Positions 14,561 through 20,969 of a DNA stretch of 20,969 nt are shown in pieces; the stretch's first letter is position 1, and every line of letters starts with the position of its first letter. The position numbers were made by a program, and so were the translations under genes. The stretch is from a virus: the IMG/VR virus record IMGVR_UViG_3300036845_000712, positions 1 through 20,969 of that record. The stretch is one strand, 5' to 3'. The notes beneath the pieces are model-generated. The model saw only the letters and a program-made list of their open reading frames with translations. It did not search any database and was not told the DNA's origin.

Positions 14561-15175
14561 TTAGTTACCTATAGCAAACCAATAATAGCCCCACATATGA
14601 CCATCATCATTTTTTATAGAAAAACCTGAAGTGGTAGGAGTGGTAATTACCCACATGCTATTATCTCCAGGACTAGTCGACGCTCGTGTTCTAGTAACCT
14701 GAACATTGAAAAAATTTCTGGGAAATGTGACTGGAAATGTGACAGCTACTGTAGAAGATGATGTTTGGGCAACAAATCCCCATTGAAATAATATGCCTCC
14801 AGACCATGAATATCCATTTTGAGAGGCGCTATTTCCTGTTAACTGAGAAAGTCCTCCCATACCTGTAAGGGAATAAAGTTGAGTATCCCCGTTTGGAGGA
14901 ACATTAGGTGTTGTCACGGAATCAACAGCCAAAGTTCCTGGAACTCCACAAAATAATTGATTGTATCCAGTAACAGTAGTCACGCTGGTTTGAGGAACTT
15001 CATGAATAATAGTATGATATCCGGCAGGTCTTGAACCTGGTTGTCCGTTATTATTTACGTGGTCAACGTTAAGAGTTTGGAAAGTGCCATCAAGATTGTT
15101 TCTTATTGTAGCTTTTGTCTGACCTAATGAAGAACCGTCTGGAGGGTATCCTGGCGTATATGTTGGTATTGGCAT
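14561..15175 (-). CDS. Fibre-like protein with gp53-type C-terminal domain
   Basis: 204 residues. Residues 7-60 carry a phage-wide segment (TPGYPPDGSSLGQTKATIRN, then NNLDGTFQTLNVDHVNN). The C-terminal 85 residues look like the putative tail-fibre gp53-like domain: GYSWSGGILFQWGFVAQTSS, TVAVTFPVTFPRNFFNVQVT, GFSIKNDDGH and a terminal YYWFAIGN. This domain usually forms the tip of short fibres. It lies between the adaptor gene region and the tail hub, separate from the main fibre locus at 1929-5210. An AAAGGAA site precedes the ATG. Function as a short virion fibre is likely; target unknown. Confidence 0.65.
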   Translation of the reverse strand: MPIPTYTPGYPPDGSSLGQTKATIRNNLDGTFQTLNVDHVNNNGQPGSRPAGYHTIIHEVPQTSVTTVTGYNQLFCGVPGTLAVDSVTTPNVPPNGDTQLYSLTGMGGLSQLTGNSASQNGYSWSGGILFQWGFVAQTSSSTVAVTFPVTFPRNFFNVQVTRTRASTSPGDNSMWVITTPTTSGFSIKNDDGHMWGYYWFAIGN

Positions 15176-15184
15176 AGTATTCCT

Positions 15185-15319
15185 TTAAACTGCTACAGTT
15201 GCGATAGGTTGAACATCTTGAGGCCTGCGCAATTTTCGTTTAGCTTTTTCACTCATTTGAACTTTCAAAATAGATACAGGCTTTTTAAGTTTCTTTTCTT
15301 TTCCTTTTATAACTGTCAT
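15185..15319 (-). CDS. 44-residue basic micro-protein
   Basis: A short ORF encoding 44 residues, MTVIKGKEKKLKKPVSILKV followed by a Lys/Arg-rich middle (KAKRKLRRPQ) and a hydrophobic end. An AGGG sequence sits 6 bases before the ATG. It follows another micro-protein gene by 2 bases and precedes the gp53-like fibre gene, filling the gap with no spare bases. Strong positive charge suggests binding to DNA, RNA or an acidic virion surface. No family is recognised. Confidence 0.55.
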   Translation of the reverse strand: MTVIKGKEKKLKKPVSILKVQMSEKAKRKLRRPQDVQPIATVAV

Positions 15320-15321
15320 GA

Positions 15322-15438
15322 CTACCCTGTTGTTGATCTACCTACAAACGGACTTCCACCAAGTGGAATAGATTTGTTCGGCAATGGTTTAAGTTTTTTC
15401 TTTTTGATTGTTGGAGGCTTTTGCATTTTTTTCTTCAT
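15322..15438 (-). CDS. 38-residue Lys/Pro-rich micro-protein
   Basis: The ORF encodes 38 residues, MKKKMQKPPTIKKKKLKPLP then a Gly/Pro/Ser tail ending in STTG. Its ATG overlaps the TGA of the adaptor-like gene (ATGA), strong evidence for coupled translation. Repeated Lys and Pro with no hydrophobic core suggest an extended, charged peptide. It may be packed with DNA or sit at the head-tail junction. Family not recognised. The + strand frame over the same bases is a shadow. Confidence 0.55.
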   Translation of the reverse strand: MKKKMQKPPTIKKKKLKPLPNKSIPLGGSPFVGRSTTG

Positions 15439-16802
15439 ATTGAACCAAAGTTTGAACCCATTCCACCAAGACCATAATTAAAGGTAAGTTGATCGGTATA
15501 AATTGTATTAATGCGTTGTTGGCCTATCTGTGCGTATGTTCTCGTCTCGATTATGTCATAGCGTTCTTTAAGCATCTTATCGATGAAAATAACTCCATCA
15601 GAATCTAATCTTTCTTCGAATATCTTCTTAGATGCGCCTACAGCTAGTATTTCCCACCATTCCGAAAGTTCAGGATTTCCAGTCATGTCCGCTGCTATAA
15701 GGGCTTGAATAGGTTGACGATAGCATGTGAGCTCGATAGTGTAACCAGCATCTGGAGTAGGCGCTAGGGTAAATTGGTTCTGATAGAACATTATCGCTAA
15801 TGGGATAGATAACTTTTTCGGATTGTACTGAATCTGAATAGGTGTTCCAGAAGGAATAGGATCGGCGAATGTCAAACCTACAATTTGACCTGTTTGATAA
15901 TTAATTGTCGCATTGCCAGGGCTATTTGGTGTGGATGAAGCGTACTGTCTATAGTATGTCCATCCATAATTCTGATTTCCTGCATTAGAAGTTTGAAAGA
16001 TTTGAATTAAATTGCCTTGACCATCGTCAGTAACGTTTTGAGTCTGCCCTATTCCATTTGTTCCTATCACATTCGCTGTGATGAGAATATTTTGAACTCG
16101 GCTTTGTGGAAAGAATAGATTTTGATTATTTATAGGTCCTGGATCATTATTAACACTTCCAATGAGCGGAGCCGCTGTAGTGAATCCGTTATATGGTGAA
16201 GTAAACCAATCGCCTCCGGAAGTATACACGCCAAAACTGGTTGAATCGACATTTAGAGAAAAATTATTGGCATCAATGACCGTGATTATATAAGAATTTC
16301 CGTTTACATCCACCATGCCTCCCACATTGTTTAAAATGACTGTAATTCCAGTCACTAAACCATGGCTAGGCGCCGTAACAACGGCAGGATTAGCATTAGT
16401 TATATTTGTTATAAGACCTGTCTGGGAACCGGTAGTGCTATCACCAGAAGCAAAGGTAGTGAATTGTTGCCAATTGAAGTTAACTCCATAGAAATTCCAT
16501 GGGTCAGTGAATAGGCGCAGTTCTCTTTTAGAGCAATAGCAAGGTTGCTCAACAGTTATGTAAAGTTCGCTATTGAATGGATATACATCCTGACCAACAT
16601 TTGTCGTGAACGTATACATGTCCTTGAGTTTCAATGAACGGAATTTGGCCGGCAAATCATAGGAATAAAAACTATGCATCTGCTGCACGATATACGAATC
16701 CGTGACCTGAAACGAATTACTTGACCCCGTCAGCTTGCGTGTCTTAGTGACGGCATTCGCCAAAGTGGGATATAACGGAAATGTAGGTACAAATGTTGTC
16801 AT
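15435..16802 (-). CDS. Probable tail adaptor (gp4-like) with an FCCH-like insert
   Basis: 455 residues. The N-terminus (MTTFVPTFPLYPTLANAVTK) and C-terminus (ELSEWWEILAVGASKKIFEE, RLDSDGV, KERYDIIETRTYAQIGQQRI) resemble head-to-tail adaptor proteins of P22-like phages, with a helical C-terminal part. Residues 129-198 are an inserted beta module (LITNITNANPAVVTAPSHGL, GGMVDVNGNSYIITVIDANN, YTSGG) like the two copies in the tail hub. Two further variable stretches (about 205-330) are Asn/Gln/Thr-rich. The ATG overlaps the upstream stop (ATGA) and the stop overlaps the next start (ATGA). The adaptor assignment rests on position and general resemblance. Confidence 0.55.
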   Translation of the reverse strand: MTTFVPTFPLYPTLANAVTKTRKLTGSSNSFQVTDSYIVQQMHSFYSYDLPAKFRSLKLKDMYTFTTNVGQDVYPFNSELYITVEQPCYCSKRELRLFTDPWNFYGVNFNWQQFTTFASGDSTTGSQTGLITNITNANPAVVTAPSHGLVTGITVILNNVGGMVDVNGNSYIITVIDANNFSLNVDSTSFGVYTSGGDWFTSPYNGFTTAAPLIGSVNNDPGPINNQNLFFPQSRVQNILITANVIGTNGIGQTQNVTDDGQGNLIQIFQTSNAGNQNYGWTYYRQYASSTPNSPGNATINYQTGQIVGLTFADPIPSGTPIQIQYNPKKLSIPLAIMFYQNQFTLAPTPDAGYTIELTCYRQPIQALIAADMTGNPELSEWWEILAVGASKKIFEERLDSDGVIFIDKMLKERYDIIETRTYAQIGQQRINTIYTDQLTFNYGLGGMGSNFGSI

Positions 16803-17179
16803 AATAATGGTTGGTTATCAAATGCATCTTCTAGTGTCACCGTCGCTGTCCCTGGAGAGATTCCAGAGCCTGCCGGAACGGCAATACAAGGAATTTGAGG
16901 ATCTTGCACGTATATAAACGGATAAAAATTCAAACTGTCTACTGCTATTGTTACCGTATTAGGCGTAATAGAAATTATTAGCGCTTTTTGATTATTCAAC
17001 TGTATCATGCCATTAGGAGGAGGAATGCGAAAGCTTATCCACTCACCTATGGTAAAATTATGATTAGTAATAAATGCAACAATAGCAGTAGAAGCTTGAG
17101 TGATATTCGATATGTACTGCAAATTCGGTATAAATTCAGAACCGAATGGAGGCCCAAAATTTGAATTAGGAGCGCTCAC
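16799..17179 (-). CDS. Small FCCH-like virion protein, paralogue of the decoration-like protein
   Basis: 126 residues starting at GTG (17179), in a GTGA overlap with the upstream stop. Residues about 20-95 form one beta module (ISNITQASTAIVAFITNHNF, GMIQLNNQKALIISITPNTV). Residues 97-122 (IPCIAVPAGSG, LEDAFDNQ) match the end of the neighbouring 357-residue protein (SPAVCFPAGSG, LQDAFDNR). The two genes are therefore paralogues over this part; a tandem duplication with loss of the N-terminal half is the simplest explanation. It is likely a head or connector ornament. The motif similarity is visible directly; function is inferred. Confidence 0.6.
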   Translation of the reverse strand: MSAPNSNFGPPFGSEFIPNLQYISNITQASTAIVAFITNHNFTIGEWISFRIPPPNGMIQLNNQKALIISITPNTVTIAVDSLNFYPFIYVQDPQIPCIAVPAGSGISPGTATVTLEDAFDNQPLL

Positions 17180-17538
17180 AATACCGCCGTTGGTGTAAAC
17201 CTAACTCTTGAAACAGTCTCATAGCTGCGAGGAGTTCTTTGGCCACTAGCAGGTAATTCCATCGAATATCGTCTAACTTTCTTTTTTGTATTATTCAAAT
17301 GTCTAACAATTCCCATAGGAAGATCGCAAATCTCACCATGAATCATTTTGATCATTTGAATTGGTTCGCCTGGATATTTCCTATAAGCAAATTCCAACCA
17401 TCCACCTTGAGCATCAAGAAATTCAAACATGCCTGTGATGACTTTATCATCTTCTTTTCGCATCTTCTTAATAAGTTCATCCCTTTCTTGAGGAGGCAAT
17501 GTTTTTTTCGATTTTTTACCTAATTCTCTGACTTCCAT
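17176..17538 (-). CDS. Small charged virion-operon protein (120 residues)
   Basis: 120 residues. The N-terminus is Lys/Glu-rich helix (LGKKSKKTLPPQERDELIKK), the middle has DAQGGWLEFAYRKYPGEPIQ and ICDLPMGIVRHLNNTKKKVR, and the C-terminus is basic. No membrane segment is present. An AAGGAAAA site precedes the ATG, downstream of the hairpin at 17555-17585. The aromatic GGWLEFAYRKYPGEP segment is distinctive and recurs in hypothetical proteins beside phage capsid genes in my recollection, without a known role. It may be a head-completion protein. Confidence 0.55.
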   Translation of the reverse strand: MEVRELGKKSKKTLPPQERDELIKKMRKEDDKVITGMFEFLDAQGGWLEFAYRKYPGEPIQMIKMIHGEICDLPMGIVRHLNNTKKKVRRYSMELPASGQRTPRSYETVSRVRFTPTAVL

Positions 17539-17554
17539 TTTATTTTCCTTGTTT

Positions 17555-17587
17555 AGAGGAAGGAGACAAATTGCCTCCTTCCTTTTT
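17555..17587 (+). terminator. Intergenic hairpin with T-run facing the antisense direction
   Basis: A perfect 9-bp stem (AGGAAGGAG at 17557-17565, CTCCTTCCT at 17575-17583) with a 9-base loop is followed on the plus strand by TTTTT (17583-17587). Two more pairs (17556-17584 as G-U, 17555-17585) form only in + strand RNA. On the minus strand, the direction of all flanking genes, no T-run follows. It could block antisense transcription of the capsid genes, or act in minus-strand mRNA as a stabilising or processing hairpin. Confidence 0.4.
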
Positions 17588-17588
17588 G

Positions 17589-18662
17589 TTATGCATTTGT
17601 AATTGCGTTATTGAAATCAGCCTTGAACGCCATAACGACCATGTGAGCGGAAGCCGCTCCAACGACGTTAAGTCCAAGGTTCATGACATACTGTGCGCGA
17701 TTGTCAAAAGCATCCTGCAAGTTTGTTCCTGGAGGACTTTGTGGAATCGTTGCACTTCCATTGAAAGGAACGACGCCAGAACCCGCAGGAAAGCAGACTG
17801 CTGGAGATGCGCCGCCTGCAAAGCTTGCTGATAACGGATACACAAATGCAGTAAAGCCAGTTGTGTCGTAATCTAGAACGATAGACGACTCTGTTGCTGA
17901 ATTTGTGACCGTTAAGACGCGAGCTGCTCCAGGAGGATTTCCAAAAGCATCCTGTTCGGCTCTTCCAGTTAAATTACTCAACTGGGTCATGCCATAAGGA
18001 GTTGGAATCTGGAAATCGACAAGTTCGCCAGGCGTAAAGTCATTTGGTCTTCCAAAATAAACTTTAGCTTGTGTCGCTTGTGTTATGTACAGCACTGGCA
18101 ATTCTTTTGGGTACATAAAGCCTGGGTAGACTTTCTGATAAAAACCAGTTGTACCGCTTGCAATTGTCCAGCCTGCGCTAGCAGCGGTTGCAGCCATGCC
18201 AAGAGTAATGCTTACCCCGGCGGAAACTGCTGTTACTTTGAATAAAATACCGCTTAGTTCATGCGCTCCAACAACATTGATGAGTCTTACGAGATCACCA
18301 ACATTAATGCCTGTCGTTGTACCTGTTAAAACAACAAAAGTTGTTCCATTGACAGCCGTAATCGCTACTTTAGCGTAAGTAGGAGGACGAGTCTGATCAA
18401 TAAAGGTAAAACCTCCAGAAGTTCCAGAAGTCGCTGCGAGAGCATCTGTCGTTATTGTTTGACTCATACCAATGTAAGAGCCTTGAGCCATTGAACTAAA
18501 CCATTCCGATTCTAGCGCGGTAATGGCTGTAGTATCCCCCCAATTAGTTATATTCTTTACAATCACCCAATCAGGTTTATCCGTCATAGGAATATCGACG
18601 GCAACTGGAGTGTCAGGATTCGTATAATCCCACTTTCCAATAAATGAAAACGGTAATGCCAT
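17589..18662 (-). CDS. Decoration-like abundant virion protein with two FCCH-like modules
   Basis: 357 residues. It starts MALPFSFIGKWDYTNPDTPV; residues 97-170 (VAITAVNGTTFVVLTGTTTG, HELSGILFKVTAVSAGVSIT) and 190-276 (LYITQATQAKVYFGRPNDFT, GMTQLSNLTGRA) are two beta modules of the same general type. The end (289-322: VCFPAGSG, LQDAFDNRA) is shared with the 126-residue neighbour, and a hydrophobic tail (MNLGLNVVGAASAHMVVMAF) follows. The near-perfect AAGGAGGT ribosome-binding site predicts high expression. Directly after the major capsid gene, this suits a head-decoration protein or head fibre. Name inferred. Confidence 0.6.
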   Translation of the reverse strand: MALPFSFIGKWDYTNPDTPVAVDIPMTDKPDWVIVKNITNWGDTTAITALESEWFSSMAQGSYIGMSQTITTDALAATSGTSGGFTFIDQTRPPTYAKVAITAVNGTTFVVLTGTTTGINVGDLVRLINVVGAHELSGILFKVTAVSAGVSITLGMAATAASAGWTIASGTTGFYQKVYPGFMYPKELPVLYITQATQAKVYFGRPNDFTPGELVDFQIPTPYGMTQLSNLTGRAEQDAFGNPPGAARVLTVTNSATESSIVLDYDTTGFTAFVYPLSASFAGGASPAVCFPAGSGVVPFNGSATIPQSPPGTNLQDAFDNRAQYVMNLGLNVVGAASAHMVVMAFKADFNNAITNA

Positions 18663-18672
18663 ATTAACCTCC

Positions 18673-19620
18673 TTAAATACCTGTTGAGCGCAAGTTTTGA
18701 ATCCAGAGGTCGTTAGTTATGCATTGTCCTTGATAGAACGAGCAACCAGCTGTATGCCTTAACATGCACGGGTCGTTGTTATATCCAGGCGGTAGATAGA
18801 TAAAGCGAGCCTTACCACCTGCCTGCCACACAACTTTGTAAGCTTCTTTTGCAGCTACGAAGCAGTTAGCAATGTCATTCCCAAGCAAAGATTCGTTAGG
18901 TGTGACAGAGCCTTGCTCAGATACAAAGAAACGAACGTTATTAGCTCCACCAATCTCGGTAGACAATGTCTGAGAGATGTTTGGATACTGGAATTTCTTT
19001 GTAAAACCAGTCATGTTGTATAACACAGGAATCATACGTGTCGTCGCCATGCAACCATAGGCATCACCAATTGGCGATGTGCCAAAGCGCAGTTCGGCTT
19101 CCACGATATTCGTGATATACTCTCCAGAGTTGTTCTGAAGCACTGTAAAGACATCGTCCACATCTGAGATAGTCATCTCAGTAGGAATGTCGCCGTTCGT
19201 ACCGCCAACGCAGTTTATAATACTTGCAGAACTTTCCAGATTATCTCTCTGGAGGGCGTCCTGTGTTTCCCTGAGAGATTGTCCCAAACGAGCTGCTGCG
19301 CTATTAAGCACAGGATCTTCGTTGGTGATTGTTACCTGACGCGTCAACACGATATAAGTCGCGTAAACACGTACACGGCAATCGACATCAACGCGGTTAA
19401 GCTGTTGTGGCGGTGGGTTGTTTTGTGCATCGTCAAGCGGCACTTCAAACAAGTCAAGCCTGTCGTAGCGCGATTGACGATCAATAAAGCCTTGGTTATC
19501 CGGCAACTCCACAGGTGTAGCAAACAACTGGTGAATCAAGTTATGCTCTGGAGTTGACAGCAACTTAGCATTATATCGCTGCTGAATTTGAGGCGGCAGC
19601 GTACTAATTGATACTGTCAT
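18673..19620 (-). CDS. Major capsid protein, N4-gp56 type
   Basis: 315 residues. The N-terminus (LPPQIQQRYNAKLLSTPEHN, LIHQLFATPVELPDNQG) and the following IDRQSRYDRLDLFEVPLDD match the layout of N4-gp56-family major capsid proteins, an HK97-fold group. Later landmarks are VYATYIVLTRQVTITNEDPV, GTSPIGDAYGCMATTRMIPV (near residue 180) and LGNDIANCFVAAKEAYKVVW. It follows the scaffold gene directly and precedes a protein with a very strong ribosome-binding site. An AAGGG site lies 6 bases before the ATG. The protein would form the icosahedral shell. Confidence 0.8.
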   Translation of the reverse strand: MTVSISTLPPQIQQRYNAKLLSTPEHNLIHQLFATPVELPDNQGFIDRQSRYDRLDLFEVPLDDAQNNPPPQQLNRVDVDCRVRVYATYIVLTRQVTITNEDPVLNSAAARLGQSLRETQDALQRDNLESSASIINCVGGTNGDIPTEMTISDVDDVFTVLQNNSGEYITNIVEAELRFGTSPIGDAYGCMATTRMIPVLYNMTGFTKKFQYPNISQTLSTEIGGANNVRFFVSEQGSVTPNESLLGNDIANCFVAAKEAYKVVWQAGGKARFIYLPPGYNNDPCMLRHTAGCSFYQGQCITNDLWIQNLRSTGI

Positions 19621-19638
19621 GGTTTTCCCTTCGACCTA

Positions 19639-20400
19639 CTAGGTCATTTCGGGAACCGAATTGGCCATAGCCGCATATCCATGCATTTCACGATAAAGGT
19701 CTTTCTTCATGGCATCAGTAAGCTTGAAAGCTTGGGCAATAGGCCGCTTATCCATAGCCATTGGAGACATGATCGCCTTCTCTGACTTTGCGATAGCTTT
19801 GTCTACTTCCTTCTCTCTCCTACTTTCCTTTGCTGTTTGGGATAAACCCATCGCTTTGATGTATTTGTAGCTTTGGACTCCGATCTTATATGGGTCTTTT
19901 GACTCCGCAATCGTAGCCGCCAATTCCGGTTCCCTTTCTTCTAATGTTGATAAAGTTTCAGGATTGACGATCTCGGAGAAATCTGAATATTGACGATTCA
20001 AGCGATCCATGAACTGATTATCTTGTTCTTTCTTAAGGGCTTTTTGCACCTCTTGACGAACAAGTTCTTCGGCGTTTTTTAGAACCTTCTGAGTATTTCT
20101 CTCAGCTAGCCTTTTGACTTTTCCCAAAGGAATGAATTCTTCATCACCGATTTTATCAAACTCATCGATCTCTTGTCTTACAGGTGCATTATTGGCAAGT
20201 TGTGCTTGCATTATCTGCATCTGATTATCTCGCAATTGTTTCAGTTCTCTTTCGAGTTCGGCATTCTTAAGACGCATTGCTTTCAAATGCTGGTTTGTTA
20301 CCGGCTCTTGATTTTTTTGCGTTTCATTCACTTCATTGACTTGGTTTTGTTCAGGAGGCGCTACCTCTTGGACTTCGCTGTTTTGAACTTCTTCAGTCAT
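19639..20400 (-). CDS. Scaffolding protein candidate
   Basis: 253 residues from the ATG at 20400, preferred over a GTG 42 bases upstream because AAGGAAATTC lies just before it. The N-terminus is acidic and disordered (MTEEVQNSEVQEVAPPEQNQ). Residues about 35-75 form a coiled coil (HLKAMRLKNAELERELKQLR), followed by FDKIGDEEFIPLGKVKRLAE and more charged helix, and a C-terminal helix ending NSVPEMT. No catalytic residues are seen. An acidic N-terminus, a coiled coil and a position just before the capsid gene are what scaffolds show. Assignment is by composition and position. Confidence 0.7.
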   Translation of the reverse strand: MTEEVQNSEVQEVAPPEQNQVNEVNETQKNQEPVTNQHLKAMRLKNAELERELKQLRDNQMQIMQAQLANNAPVRQEIDEFDKIGDEEFIPLGKVKRLAERNTQKVLKNAEELVRQEVQKALKKEQDNQFMDRLNRQYSDFSEIVNPETLSTLEEREPELAATIAESKDPYKIGVQSYKYIKAMGLSQTAKESRREKEVDKAIAKSEKAIMSPMAMDKRPIAQAFKLTDAMKKDLYREMHGYAAMANSVPEMT

Positions 20401-20481
20401 GAATTTCCTTTTGTTTTGTGGTCGGCTAGTCCCACGGTTCACGCCGTAGCGAATGGCTAATTCGCCTTGTATACGCCTTTC

Positions 20482-20510
20482 TTGACTTTCTTTAATAAAA
20501 TTATTATAAG
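20482..20510 (+). promoter_or_regulatory. Sigma-70-type promoter for the rightward zinc-ribbon gene
   Basis: TTGACT (20482-20487), 17 bases, then TATAAG (20505-20510): five of six matches in both boxes and ideal spacing. The start site would fall near 20517, only about 14 bases before the ATG at 20531, so the transcript has almost no leader and no Shine-Dalgarno sequence is visible. Confidence 0.65.
20503..20508 (-). promoter_or_regulatory. Consensus -10 box for the leftward late operon
   Basis: On the minus strand TATAAT reads from 20508 down to 20503, inside the -10 box of the opposing promoter. No good -35 lies 16-18 bases upstream on that strand (TAATGT at 17). If it drives the virion operon, the leader would be about 95 bases and would include a perfect 6-bp hairpin (20449-20454 with 20460-20465). 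A weak -35 is what a promoter needing a phage activator would show; inference. Confidence 0.35.
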
Positions 20511-20530
20511 TCTATAGAAAAGTGAACATT

Positions 20531-20812
20531 ATGATTTGCGATTGTTGCAAAATAGATAAATTATTTAGCGATTTTATAAATAATCAGAATATTTGCTATA
20601 AGTGCATTTATCGGAAAAAGCTAAAAAAATCACTGGAAAAACAAACGGAAAAGCAGACTTTTTGTAGGATATGTAAAAAAGAAGTGACACGAATAGACAA
20701 CTTAAAAAAACGTCAAAGAACAGTATTTTGTTCCTGCGAATGCGCTAAAGCAGGTCACAAAAAACTCACAAAGAGTCACTGGACAAGGCAAATAACATCT
20801 GGGAGGATTTAA
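20531..20812 (+). CDS. Small zinc-ribbon-like protein
   Basis: 93 residues from ATG 20531; an in-frame GTG at 20522 would add three. Cys pairs are clear: CDCC near the N-terminus and CYKC after about 16 residues, then a Lys-rich helix (RKKLKKSLEKQTEKQ) and a second set, CRIC and FCSCECAKAGH. This looks like two zinc-binding sites separated by a basic linker, suggesting nucleic-acid binding or a phage regulator or HNH-like remnant; no HNH catalytic His/Asn is visible. It is driven by the promoter at 20482-20510 and followed closely by another gene. Family not recognised. Confidence 0.6.
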   Translation: MICDCCKIDKLFSDFINNQNICYKCIYRKKLKKSLEKQTEKQTFCRICKKEVTRIDNLKKRQRTVFCSCECAKAGHKKLTKSHWTRQITSGRI

Positions 20813-20813
20813 A

Positions 20814-20969
20814 ATGGATTTAACATCGAAGATTGACCCCACACGTAATACTGTAGGATCGATTTATAGAGATGCGCAAATAAATGGAGAGAAAGGAGTC
20901 ATCATTGGTGACATTAATCATGAAATAAAAAAAGGGCTAGTCGAAGATATCAATGAAGCTATTGAACAA
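20814..20969 (+). CDS. Unknown phage protein, 3'-truncated by window end
   Basis: The frame is open to the window end, with 52 residues visible: MDLTSKIDPTRNTVGSIYRD, then a segment ending IGDINHEIKKGLVEDINEAI. A strong GGAGG ribosome-binding site (20802-20806) is 7 bases before the ATG, which lies one base past the previous stop, so the pair is probably one operon. The GDINHE/GLVEDINEAI wording resembles a conserved phage hypothetical protein in my memory, but I cannot name it. No portal or terminase motif is visible in this part. Confidence 0.6.
   Translation, partial: MDLTSKIDPTRNTVGSIYRDAQINGEKGVIIGDINHEIKKGLVEDINEAIEQ

Noticed and set aside
12245-18374. Resemblance of modules to a ubiquitin-activating enzyme (E1 FCCH) domain
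   Set aside because: The similarity is only to a small beta fold that is common in phage virion proteins. No E1 catalytic parts are present, so no ubiquitin-like pathway is claimed.
20411-20480. Possible tRNA or structured RNA near GTGGTCGGCTAGTCCC
   Set aside because: No cloverleaf can be made; the T-arm-like stretch has the wrong loop size and there is no acceptor pairing.

Overview
The window is a gene-dense, AT-rich stretch of a tailed double-stranded DNA bacteriophage genome (or a prophage without visible host flanks). The virion genes suggest a short-tailed (podovirus-type) particle: scaffold, a major capsid protein of the N4-gp56 type, P22-like tail-adaptor and tail-hub candidates, a run of probable ejection proteins, and separate beta-rich tail fibres. 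No tRNA, rRNA, CRISPR array, IS element, integrase, portal or terminase was recognised. The host cannot be named. One lipoprotein with an outer-membrane-type lipobox hints at a Gram-negative host. TGA is an ordinary stop, so no recoding is evident.

Layout: (1) Bases 1-654 (+) hold the 3' part of a YqaJ-type recombination exonuclease. (2) Bases 673-1724 (-) hold three tiny basic proteins, a small unknown protein and a lipoprotein, ending at a near-perfect 13-bp-stem terminator that faces the exonuclease gene. (3) A small + gene (1716-1952) starts inside the lipoprotein gene. (4) Bases 1929-5210 (-) are a four-gene tail-fibre locus built from shared modules, including 45-residue repeats and a C1q-like head. 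(5) Bases 5211-5356 are a divergent control region. (6) Bases 5357-7841 (+) are an accessory/regulatory operon: HTH protein, DUF551 protein, SPFH/prohibitin-like membrane protein, a possible ADP-ribosyltransferase-fold protein, a protein ending in a sigma-70 region 4 domain, and perhaps a 22-residue membrane peptide. (7) Bases 7782-20400 (-) are the late virion operon, read right to left: scaffold, major capsid, decoration-like protein, small head/connector proteins, adaptor, two micro-proteins, fibre, tail hub, a small virion protein and three ejection-type proteins. (8) Bases 20401-20521 are a second divergent control region, followed by a + zinc-ribbon-like gene and the start of another + gene cut by the window end.

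Within the late operon most neighbours touch or overlap by 1-4 bases (ATGA, TAATG, GTGA), which suggests translational coupling. The most unusual features are a small beta module (similar to the FCCH-like repeats annotated in many phage proteins) spread over four neighbouring virion genes, the same fibre repeat module used in two fibre genes, and the regulatory operon that joins an SPFH protein to a sigma-region-4 protein. Two hairpins placed inside or between minus-strand genes carry G-U pairs that work only in + strand RNA, suggesting antisense-facing terminators.
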